From Chrysomallon squamiferum (Eukaryota > Mollusca > Gastropoda > Neomphalida > Peltospiridae): 64,000 bases of DNA. The position numbers and the translations under genes are program-made. The notes beneath the pieces are model-generated. The model had not been told where the DNA came from. It saw only the letters and a list, made by a program, of their open reading frames with translations, and searched no databases. This document shows, one piece after another, positions 1 through 10,400 of the stretch. Every line of letters begins with the position of its first letter. Within the stretch, counting starts at the first letter, position 1. The DNA is taken from NCBI GenBank assembly GCA_012295275.1, contig CM022673.1, forward strand, positions 27,419,261 to 27,483,260, read 5' to 3'.

Positions 1-297
1 AAACTAAAAAAAAACCTCCAGAAAACAAGAACCTCCCCTAAAAAAATAACAAAATAATAATGATGTGAAGTGCTTATTAGAATAATATAAAAATAGTAAT
101 TGGTTTATTTTTTTTTTTGTCATTATTTAGAACTGAGAAACATATTTAATAGTGAGAACCTTTTCTAGAAGTCATAATGTTAAAAATGTATTATTTTGAC
201 AGGTAACACACAAAACAATCTTCAATTATTGCACAAAAATATTTTCCTTTTTGTTTTAAAATTTTTGAAAAATGTTTATATATTTTTTTTTTTACAG

Positions 298-492
298 ACT
301 ATTGAGAAGTTTTTAAGTAAGGAAGTCAACTATATCATCACAAGCAATCCTCTGCTTTCAAAACACAAGTCTGATAAGCAAACTGGAGCTGGTGATAATA
401 CAAATACACAGAATACTTCAACACCAAGTCCTTTCAATCTAGGGCAGTCCCCATCACCAAATGCCACCGCTGAACTTAGGAGAATTGAGAAT
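298..492 (+). CDS. DBF4: DBF4 exon (motif N, BRCT-like)
   Basis: A pyrimidine-rich tract and TTTACAG precede the exon, and GTAAGT follows it. It encodes 65 complete codons beginning TIEKFLSKEVNYIITSN, the BRCT-like motif N of Dbf4 proteins, followed by an Asn/Thr/Ser/Pro-rich linker. Phase 0 at both ends. Confidence 0.88.
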
Positions 493-3400
493 GTAAGTAG
501 CTCAGAGTTTTAAAAAAAATAATTTATCTACTGTTTCAACATTTTCTGTACATACTAGTACTTGTATGGTAAACTTTGCTTACTGCATATATCTGATCTG
601 AATGACCACTTTCTGTATTTTTTATGAATAAATATCTGTGTGTGTGTATGTGTCTGTGTCTGAGTCTGTGTCTGTGTCTGTGTCTGTGTGTAGTAATTTA
701 ACAAACATGTAAATAAAATAAGATATCCACAACTGCAGTCTTGAGACATTCAGTTAAGAAATGAGGTTTTTATTAATGTTGATATTATTAATGATTATTA
801 ACTCTTTCTTCAATTAAGCATTTTCCAATGGTTTCCAGACATGTTTTAACTACGTTGATATATGCAATTGTGCATTCTTTCTTTCTTTCTGTCAAAGGTG
901 CCAAGAGGAAAGACACTTGCTAAAATTGCAGGCGGCCAACAATCTGTGAGTGAGATTCTTCTTCCTTATCTTTTCTTTAATAGATGTCACTTAGTCTGTA
1001 ACAACGAAATAATGTGTTTCAGTTATAAACAATTTAAAAATAACTAAAGCTTTAAAGAGTATAATAATTAAAAACATGTGATGATTATATACTGCTGTCA
1101 TTGAACAAGTTAACATATGATGAAGTATTATCTAAGATTATTTGTTTAACAGTCGGTAATATCTTTACTTTTTTTGTTTGCAGCCAAACACTGTGTTGGA
1201 AAATGCACAGAAAATGGGGATTAAAGTTGTGTCTTATGACCGTAAGTTGTGTTTAGCATATTGTAATACTTCTTATTAATTTATTTTTCTAAATTTTGTT
1301 TTATCAAGACTATGGCAATGTACAACTAAGAGAAGAAAGAGAAAAAGTATCAAAATGATGTTAGGTTTTACACTTCAGTAATGTTTTTCAATATTTTATT
1401 TCATTCTGTCTTAAATTACAACAGCAGTTATTTATTTATTTTAGTTTATTTTTTGATGTGTTTTACACCTCACAGTATTAACAGTAACAAAACTAAATAC
1501 AACTGGCATCAAGTGATAAACCTACAGTAAAAGCAAATAACCTAATATAGACAGCAAATTATTTACAGCACCTGGTCTTCATTTGCAGTGTAATAAAACA
1601 GTTTAAAGGGACATTAATAAGAAATTTCATTATTAAAATGGGTGCATATAATCAATTTTATTACACTGTATCTTCTTTTAATGTTTATCATTAATTTAAT
1701 TTAATTTGTTTTCAGAAACGGTTAGATATGTTGAAAAAGAAATGGCAAAACACAAGCCAGAAACAAGCAAACTGGTAAATACAATTATTAGTGTTCAGTT
1801 TGTTTTTGTTTAGAAACCTACTTTAATTATTAGTATTATTAACTTGATATTTTCAAAAAATTATATAAAATAGTTACAAATGATTATCATAATTTAATTA
1901 TATTCCTATAATTAGTGAAATAATTTATTTTTTTTATGTGTTTATATATATATATATATTTATTATGTGTGTAATAAAATATAAAATAAACCTTATTGGT
2001 ATTAATACTGATGAAAAGATGTAGCTTCTCTAATTTATTATCCATTTTTTTGGCATCTAACATTATTCATAATGTAGATTTTGGTTTTCCTAGGTACCAA
2101 AGAAAAAGTCTGCTTGCTATCGAAACAAAGGTAATTAAACAATTGATGTTTTTCATAATAATTTTTCTTTTTTATAAATGTCAAACTTTACATTTTTATT
2201 CTTATTATTATTAATTTGTAACCGAGATTGGAATTGCATTTCAAAGATTAAAACATTAAATTAAAGTTACCTTAAATTTAAGTTATGTAATATTCGATAC
2301 ACGCTTCAGATTAAAAACAAATAAATAATTTAATTTGAACATTTTAATGTAGCTACAGAGGTTAATATTGAAAAAAAAATTCTTATCTTTTTTTCTTTCT
2401 CACTTTTTACAGTCCAAACACTGAAGTCTCCATTTATAAAGTTTGAGTCGGAGAATTGTCAGTATCGTCCAGTTGTGCAAGAACTGGAATTGTGGCCTCA
2501 CATCAATGTGGAGACACCTCAGGGAACCTGTCCATTTGATGGACAACCCCTTGGTCATGCTCATCGCTCAGAAAGAGCAGAACATGAAATGAACGCAGAA
2601 AGAATTCATTCGCCAGACATTCCAGACACACCGAAATGTCAGGAACTTCACTCTCCAGACACTCCACACGATGAAGGGAAAAGGTAAAGAGAGTTAAAAA
2701 TTAGAGTTTTCATCCGAAAAATGTTGATCAGTTTTAAGATTGCATTCTAGTTGCAACTTATTCAGATACTAATTTTCATTATATTGATGTCTTCTCTACA
2801 TGTAATTTCATTTATAAAAGGTCTTTTTATTTGTTCCCATTTGTTTTTAGTAGATCATTTTTTAATTTTATAATATATTAATGAATGTCAGGTTTTACCT
2901 TCATAAATCTGTTAATATCAGGTTCAGATCATTTAAATTAAATCTTTAGGGGATGATGAACTGGCTTAAAAAGGCCTCAAACATAAAAAAATTAAAAATT
3001 TTGTATTTATTGTTATTATTGTTTCAGAATGTGTTGCAGAGGTAATGATGACAGCACCTGTAAATTACTTGGGTTTCCCATTTTGACAGCAGGTGAGATC
3101 AAGCAAGAACGGGAAAAAAAGCGTCGAGCAGCTCGCAAACAAGGATATTGTGAAGCTTGTAAAGAAAAATATCAGAACATAGACAAGGTAAGATTGAAAG
3201 ATTAAACTGAATGAAGTTAAAGTTGTGAAAAATAAAATAATTACCGTGAAAATAAAAACCTGATATGTCAATTGTTACTGAATTGTATTTGTTCTTACCT
3301 TCAGACTGTATGCTTTGTAAAGTTCACGCAGATCATTTATGCTCCAGTGTTATTTGTGGTTAATTAGTTAATCCTTTTTTTTTTCTTCTTTTTTTGTATA

Positions 3401-6400
3401 AATTTTCAGCACTTAGTTGGAGAACTTCATAAACAGTTTGTTCGTAACAAAGCAAATTTTGTAAAACTGGATAAACTAATAGAGTCAGGACCTTCCACAG
3501 CTACATTCATTTCAAGTGTTATCCTGAGACATTGTGTCTTAAAAGCCAAAGAAAAACCAAAATGGTAAGATTCATGGGACTTCTTTTGTGAAGAAAAGTT
3601 TTTTTAAATTTTTATATGGTTTGATTAGTATTGTTTAGCCAGATCATAAGAACCTATCTAGTTGTATTACCATAATCCAAATGAAATTTTTAATGAAAGA
3701 ACATATTGTTTTAGCCGAGTATTTCAAAGTTTCTTGATGAAGGAAAGTAAATTACAAAATCAGTTAAATTTTTAATGTATTTGCTTATTAGCAAATTTAG
3801 ACAAACATTTCATTTCATATTATTTGCTGTACAAGAATTCACAATTTTATTTTTTGTTTTTATTTATTTTATTTTATTCAGCTCTAACGATGTTGAACAT
3901 TCAGTGAAACTTGCAGATGATCAAATGCATACGCCCAAGAAAAATGCTGTGCCTACGAACCTGAACAGAGATTCATTGATTACTGAAGAAAGCAGTCCAA
4001 ACAACAGAAAAACTGTGACAGAGCAGCCTTTACAGATGATAGAGATGTCGCAGATCTGCCCTAAACAAAAAAGACCGAGCACTTTGTGACTGCACAGTGA
4101 AGCTGGACTCACTGAGTCGACAACTAGCTCAATCCTGCTCTCCTGGTAACTCTGCCAGACAATACCGAGGCACGACCGACTTGAAAAATGTGCAGCTGCG
4201 TTCTGCAGCTCTCGTAAATAATTCCTCTGCCAGAAGACTTTATGGATCTCCGGTGAGATCTGGTTTGAGAAAAGTTTATGTTCACAGAAACTCAAGACAG
4301 GAGATGGTCATTGGCAATTCTCAGATTGCCAGCTTGCAGAATGTTGAAAGTGTTTTTAATTCTTATAGCCAGAATCAGATGATTCCATGTCTAGATTCTA
4401 GTGAAATTGAAGACTGTAGTGGTGGAGATTTACCAGGAATGATGTCTGCACCAAGCAGCAATGCAGATATTAAGTGTGCATCTTCTGTTCCAGACGAAGA
4501 ACATGTTGTACTGGAAGGTAAAGATTGCCATTTAAAAAAGGTACAGGAATTGTCTGATGAAATTTCAAATGTAGTGTCTGAATGTGCTGTTAAAACATGT
4601 TGTATGGAAAATGAAAATAGCATAATAATAAATGCAAATATGTTATCAAATGACAGAAGTAATTGTCAATCGCCAACAAGTCATCAAGTGATTGTTTCAG
4701 ATAAAGTTAAAAGCATTCAGTCCGAAGTGTCTTTGGATGAAAAAAAATCTGTTGTCTCAGTTAGTAGATTTAACAAAAGAGAAAACAAAATGACAAGAGA
4801 TCAAATAGGAAACAGTAATACATTAAATTCAGATGTTTCTCAAAGTGTATCTCAGTTAGAAAATGTAAAAGACTGTGTTCAGCCAGTGAAAAGAACTCCT
4901 GAATGCAGTGAAGTGGTGATTTGGTCAGAAAGCTCACAACAGTTAACAGAAATATCCGTCGATATCAACAAAACAAATGATGCAACCACAGTGACTGAAA
5001 ATAATGACCTTCCAAAGCTGTCACTGCAAAAGAATGATGACAGTTACAAAAATATTATCTTTTGTGAGAGTGCTGCCGAGAGAGTTAAAAACAGACGAGC
5101 AAAGTCCTCGAATAATAATGTTGACAAGGGTTCAAGGTATGATGTCTCAGAAAATAACATGTATAGCAGTATTTCAAAACACAGAAAACGAAAGTCAACT
5201 ACTGGTGAGTCTGCTGGTAGCTTTCAAACACATAGATCTAGACAGTCTTCTGGCAAAAGTGTAAGTAAAATATTTCCTTCAGGAGATGCTGAAAGCACTT
5301 GTTCAAGGACAGACAATCCTGAAAATTTTACTCACTTCGATGATGAGCATTCAGTTAATGAAAGTACTGTGCATTCATCATTTGACAGAACTAGGAGGAC
5401 ACCTAAAGTTCCTGATTTTGAAAGTAAAACAAAAGAAGTATCTGTGTGTTCTTTGTCCCCTAAGTACAAAAAAAATCCTCACAAACATAAGAAAGATTCT
5501 TGTGAGAATCATGATTCAAAAATCAGTTTGGATTTTAATGACTATTCGTTATCATCATCACCTGTATTTAAGAGATCTCCGAGATATAGTAAGAAAACTG
5601 ATATTCCTGTTTCAGCTGGTACTGTGAGGGAAAAAGAAAGTGAAGAAACTTTGTTCATAACAAAACACAGTGGGTTTTTAAGAAATGATAAATCTGGAAG
5701 AGATAAAGCTTTGGAAAATCACCAGCAGATGTATTTAAAGGAAACTGATATAGTTAATGTGGCTGATGTGAGCCCACAAGGAGCAAAGGTGAAAAAGGGT
5801 GAGGAAGAGGACTGGGACAGCCCTAAGAGTGGTTTCAGCAAAACTCCACAAGGAAAGAGCTTATTAAGGAGAAACCAGAATAATCAAGATGATGTCTTAA
5901 AACACAGTAAGAAAGCCAGGTTGAAAGTGAAGAAAACAAAATTAACCTTTACATCAGAAGATAAAACTCAAGTGCCACTTGATAAAACAACTGAAGAAGC
6001 TGATACGGTTACTTCACATAATTCATTTGAATGTAACCGGAAGGGAAAATATACTGAGTCAGCACATGTGGCATTGCACGATCCATCTGAATATAACAAG
6101 GAAGTAAAAACGTCAATAGTTCAGCTGGATGAAGAAGTAAATAATATCTCTTCAGAGACTGATATTAAAAGAGGTCTTAAAGATAATGCAGACTTGGCAA
6201 CTAATTCCAAAATTTATATGGATGATGATAAACAATTTTCGAGAAAGGGACAGAAACGTAAATTGAATGAGGAGAATACAAATTCTTTCTCTGCGACAAA
6301 GAAATTTAAACTGAGTCACAGATGGAGGATTCTCAGTGAGAGAAGTGTGGGCAAGCTCCTGGAAAGTGAGTCAGATGCTCCTTCCTTCCATGGTTACAAC

Positions 6401-7486
6401 AAGCAACTGGAGGCAAAGCTTCCGTCTGACCTGACCTATGACGAATTATCGGAGATAGAAATAAGTGACAATTCAGACAAAGAATGGATCATAGACGAAT
6501 TTTCCACTAGAAGCAAAAACGATGCTGGCTGTGTTAACATGGAAGCTGATTTGGAAGCAGCTGCATTTAATGAATATTTAGCTTTGCAGACGTCTCCTCG
6601 TAAAGTGACGGATTCATCTTGGGATGATGCTTGTGACAGTTTTTTGAAAACCAAATATGAGAACGTGTCTACAAGTTGTTCTGGCAGCAAGCAGTCACTG
6701 TTTGCTGAAGGAAAACATAAATCAGTGAAAAGAGGTAAGCATCAACAACGAGAGCACAAAAGGTCACATAAAAAGAAAGATAGATCTACAAATGAGAACG
6801 TCCTTGAGATCCCAGATGAAATAAACCATGATCCTACACCACTGTATAGACAAAAGAAATCACATAAACAAAAAGACAAATCCATCAATAAGAATGTCTT
6901 TAAAATGCCAAATGGAACATACAATGATCCTGCGACACCTTGTAAAAAGAAACGGTCACACAGTCAAAAACACAAGTCTTTGAATGAGAATGTTTTAGAG
7001 ATGATAGATGAAGTACTGGAAAATCCTGTGACACCTAGCAAACAGAAACGGTCACATAAAAAAACCCACAAGTCTTTGAATGAGAATGTATTAGAGATGC
7101 TAGATGTGAAACTTGATGAGCCTGCAACTCCTCACAAATGGAAAAAATCACATAAATCAACAGAAATTGTGGATTATGGTATTCAACAGATTGATAAAGA
7201 TATATCATTTAACTTTTGCAGTCCACAGAAAAACAAACATGAGTTAAGTTCCCTGAGAAGTGTTGGAGCATATTCATTATCCATGAATGAGGCTTCACCA
7301 ACAAGAAGTAAACTTTATGATGATAATGAACACAGTACTCCATCAAGGCTGAAGAATAAGAGCAGTAAGAGAAAAAGGCATTCACAAGATGCTTGTTTGA
7401 AAATTAAGAAATCAGTTAATGTTGATTTTGAAGAAGGAAAAAGAACACCAAAAAAAGCAAAATGGAAAAATTCTTCTTTAAGTTAA
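298..7486 (+). CDS. DBF4: DBF4, regulatory subunit of CDC7 kinase (5' end outside window, nine exons visible)
   Basis: DBF4 binds and activates the CDC7 kinase; the DDK complex phosphorylates MCM helicase subunits to fire replication origins in the nucleus. All family hallmarks occur in order across the exons: the BRCT-like motif N (FLSKEVNYIITSN, then RGKTLAKIA and MGIKVVSYD), motif M (KSPFIKFESENCQYRPV) and the motif C zinc finger (CEAC, nine residues, H, five residues, H). Exon phases are continuous through exon 8. In-window coding length is about 1528 residues once one frame disruption in the last exon is allowed for; human DBF4 is 674 residues, so the tail is greatly enlarged. The tail is Ser/Lys-rich, probably disordered, with many SP/TP sites and a 32-residue tandem repeat. 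The gene converges on MED1. The start codon and first part of motif N are left of position 1. Family assignment is very secure; the frame disruption is discussed separately. Confidence 0.93.
898..945 (+). CDS. DBF4: DBF4 exon (motif N continued)
   Basis: Sixteen codons (VPRGKTLAKIAGGQQS) between TCAAAG and GTGAGT. The RGKxLxxKA-like stretch corresponds to the middle of motif N in vertebrate DBF4. Confidence 0.85.
1184..1241 (+). CDS. DBF4: DBF4 exon (motif N end)
   Basis: Begins after TTTGCAG and ends before GTAAGT, with one base left over (phase 1). It encodes PNTVLENAQKMGIKVVSYD, matching the SNALSWGVKILHIDD part of human DBF4. Confidence 0.87.
1716..1774 (+). CDS. DBF4: DBF4 exon
   Basis: Completes a split Gln codon, then reads TVRYVEKEMAKHKPETSKL to a GTAAAT donor. 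It matches the helix after motif N (RYYIEQKKKEL in human). Leaves phase 0. Confidence 0.85.
2094..2130 (+). CDS. DBF4: DBF4 short exon
   Basis: A 37-nt exon (VPKKKSACYRNK plus one base) between TTTTCCTAG and GTAATT. Phases join cleanly on both sides, which supports it despite its size and basic, non-diagnostic content. Confidence 0.75.
2413..2683 (+). CDS. DBF4: DBF4 exon with motif M
   Basis: Starts after TTTTTACAG and ends before GTAAAG (phase 2). Carries motif M, LKSPFIKFESENCQYRPV, the segment that together with motif C binds CDC7, followed by LWPHINVETPQGTCPFDG, which parallels INYSIQKPCSPFD in human. The second half is acidic and has repeated SPDxP/TPxD sequences that could be kinase targets. 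Confidence 0.92.
3028..3187 (+). CDS. DBF4: DBF4 exon with first half of motif C zinc finger
   Basis: Begins after TGTTTCAG, completes an Arg codon, and ends at GACAAG before GTAAGA. Encodes a Lys/Arg-rich helix and GYCEACKEKYQNIDK, which supplies the two zinc-binding cysteines. The two histidines come from the next exon, so the intron splits the finger. Confidence 0.92.
3410..3564 (+). CDS. DBF4: DBF4 exon with second half of motif C zinc finger
   Basis: Starts after TTTTCAG with HLVGELHKQFVRN, giving the two histidines of the CX2CX9HX5H finger, and ends at a GTAAGA donor in phase 2. Confidence 0.92.
3882..7486 (+). CDS. DBF4: DBF4 last exon, long disordered tail with an apparent frame disruption
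   Basis: The acceptor TTTATTCAG gives a Cys codon across the junction and then SNDVEHSVKLADDQ in frame. This frame runs to a TGA at 4087-4089. An open frame shifted by one base runs from 4043 to a TAA at 7484-7486 with more than 1,100 codons, so the true protein must change frame between 4043 and 4087; the six-A run at 4067-4072 is the likely spot. I found no GT-AG pair with a good donor and the right phase that would explain it as an intron. The tail is rich in Ser, Lys, Asn and SP/TP motifs and ends KRTPKKAKWKNSSLS. No folded domain was recognised in it. A single-base assembly error is more likely than a broken gene, because the downstream frame stays open for so long. Confidence 0.85.
6754..7165 (+). 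repeat. 96-bp tandem repeat inside the DBF4 tail (32-residue units)
   Basis: The sequence TCACA recurs at 6764, 6860, 6956, 7052 and 7148, exactly 96 bases apart. Each unit encodes a version of KxSHxxKxKSxNENVLEMxDExxxDPxTPxxK; the fifth unit is partial (KKSHKSTE). Units 3 and 4 are most alike, suggesting recent duplication or conversion. The period is a multiple of three, so the reading frame is kept, and the first three full units and the fourth each bring a TP site. Confidence 0.93.
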
Positions 7487-10400
7487 ATAAATATTATCAT
7501 ATGCAATTAATTCTTAGAAAAATATTTTTATTTATGTCAAATTTGTTTCACTGAAAACTACTGGGTATCAAAGCACCTTTTCAGCATAAAACTTTGAAAA
7601 AGAAAAAATAATAATAGTAGGATTATTGTTGTTGATTTTTTAAAAATCATGTACTGTTGCTCAAATGATATTACTAGCATATTTTATTTTTATTCAGCAG
7701 CATTTAACTTTATCTGATATTCTACAAAACAAAAAATCATACTTGTTGTAAAAAATATAATATTAAAACAATGAAAACTGAACATCATTGTCAATGTCAT
7801 AATAACATTATTTTCATACCCAAGCCAAATTATAATACCATAAATCTTATAATCTCTCATAATCATACTCGTAAAGCTGTCATTGCTGTTTCAGTTTCCA
7901 TTATCATCAACATACAGTATTAATGTTGTAATTTAGTCTTCATATCAGGAGCTATATTCTCATGCTGACTGTCAGAACATCAGTTCATCATTACCAGATG
8001 CTGTAAATTCATGTTAATGTCCATTTAGCTAATGTGTGATATTTTTTAAAAAAACTTTTAAGTACATGTTTAGGTAAACATACAACTGTTACTGTCTAAG
8101 TCAATACCAACGCAGTACATGTTTAATCATCATCATATAATTAAAGTGCTGATATGTTTTAATTTATTATTTTTTACATTTTATTTAAATACTCTTTAAG
8201 GTGCCATCATCATAATCATCTTCGTCAGTAACCACAATAAGTGAATCACAGTAAGAAATTCAATCATTCCTGTTTGTTTACTTTTGTTTTCTTTTTTTCT
8301 GTTTAAATTATAATTTATTTTGATATCAGTAGATGTGTAGCACTATGTATAATGTATTGGATGCATACAAGAGTTCTTTGGGGCATCTTCTGCCACTAAT
8401 TAAATATAGATACATAAAATCAGATTTCTCAGGCACAGACCTACCATCTGATTAGTTAATGGAATTAATGTATTTGTGTAAAATATATTGTAATAACTAA
8501 TACATATTGAGATAATCTTGTATGGAAGTTACATATGTTAAAACAAGTTACTGCTTTTTAAATAACAAATGCAGTTACTTCACAACTGTGTAACATTAAC
8601 AATGCCCTTATTCTGTATAAAAACAATATGTGAATATGGTATGTTATACATTTTATTCCTTTATCTAGACCTTGGGAATTACAACTGTGAATCCAACACA
8701 TGATAATGGGAATGATTTTAATAAACGTGAGAAAACTGCACAATATTAAGGACTGTTGCTGTAATATGCCATATTAGAATTTTCTAAATACGGAAATTGT
8801 TTTATTTTTTTATTATTATTATTATTATTATTTTTCCCTCTGAGTGTGTGTCTTTCATAAATTCTTATTGAAAAATTCTTAATATAATGATTACTTCATT
8901 GCTATTATTACTTAATCTTTGATTAGTACAGTGAGCTGATCAACAAAAATAATTGAACTGTAAGCTCAGGGACAGTTGAATTAGGCTCAGTATTACGTGA
9001 TAATACTTTCATAATACTTAACACTTAGTGTGCACAGAATTATTTATTCAAAGCATTTACCATCAGTTTTTACACGTTTTTTTTTGAGCTTTTAATATGT
9101 TTCTGTTTTTTTTTTTTTTTAAATATATTCCAGTGAGTGGTTAAAAAATTGAACTGGTTTGCTGCTACATTTTATGTTGAAAGCTCAGCAGTAAAACAGT
9201 TAAAATAATGTCTGAAACAAAAGAATTAAATACAAGTATAAACTAGGTCTAGAATTAGTTTCAGCTTTTGTTTATGTAATCATGAAACATATTTATTACT
9301 GCCTGTGGAACTAGAAAATTATTAATATTACAATAATAGAATAACAATAATATGTATATAATAAATAATAAATATTTGGTAAATTATTTCATTTTATAAC
9401 ATTATTTAATCTGCCTTACTAGATCTTAATATATTAACAAACCACTGAATGAAATTAAGAATGTTATTATTCTCATTAGTAACTGAACATTTTTAGTATA
9501 TATATATATATATATATACCATTAATAATGTTTGTGTGTATATGCACACACATGTATACAGGTTACTGTTGTTTTTGTTATAGTTGTGGGATTAAATTTT
9601 AAATCCTGGTTAGCCACTTGTAGAAACAAAATTCCATGTAGATACAAAATAAATAAATAAATGAAGTTATCCTGTAATGTCATAACTGAGGAATATGATT
9701 CCACCTTGTTATCAGTATGAAGATTTTATACAGAAAATTATTTGTGTGATAATAAATAGTTAGCAAACTTTAGTGTCTTACTTTATTAATTTGCCTTATT
9801 TTAATTATAGTTCAGAAAGCTATTTTCTGTGGTACCGAAAATGCTTTTCACTAATCCGAAATGGTGTTTCTCATTCTTAAAAAACTGATCCATTCAGTGT
9901 AAGAAATTCGTATCACTTATTCATGCTTTGGAGTTGTCTGTTTTATGAAGAAATTGAATATTTATTGGTGGTCAAATTTAATACAGTAATTATATGGAAA
10001 TGTAGTTGAAAGCCAATAATTGAACTTCTTTTTTATATACATATATCTTCTCCACTTAAATGAAAAAAATGTGAATCAGTTATCATCTTTGATAAACCTG
10101 TTGTTGAATGCTGACAGGAACAGATACTAAACCCAAAGGAAGAATCTACAAGAACTGATCTTGTAACCTTTAGCAATTAATTTCTAGTACAGAGCTACAG
10201 CCAGCCGAGTTACATAACAATCTGTGTAGAAATTAATGGTCTTTGTTACAGCTGCACAACTGCTATTTTAAAAATTATTCACAAGGACATTTAGGCTAAT
10301 GGTTTAGTATTGATTGCTGTGTTAAATTCCAGAGAGTATCTGGAATAACTTGCTCTGCTTAATGCTTTGAAATGATGTTCATTATAAAATGTCTATTAAA

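Larger units (their letters stand above)
493..3881 (+). other. DBF4 introns
   Basis: Seven short introns (493-897, 946-1183, 1242-1715, 1775-2093, 2131-2412, 2684-3027, 3188-3409) and 3565-3881 separate the exons. They are AT-rich with GT-AG ends. The first contains a (GTGTCT)n microsatellite at about 638-691. I see no other gene or recognisable element in them. Confidence 0.7.

Noticed and set aside
4015-4102. An 88-nt intron as the cause of the DBF4 frame change
   Set aside because: GTGACA to GAAG has the right phase, but both sites are poor and the intron would be unusually short. A one-base indel is simpler.
3921-4295. A 124-codon minus-strand open frame across the DBF4 last exon
   Set aside because: It is antisense to coding sequence and matches no family. 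It spans the frame disruption but does not explain it.
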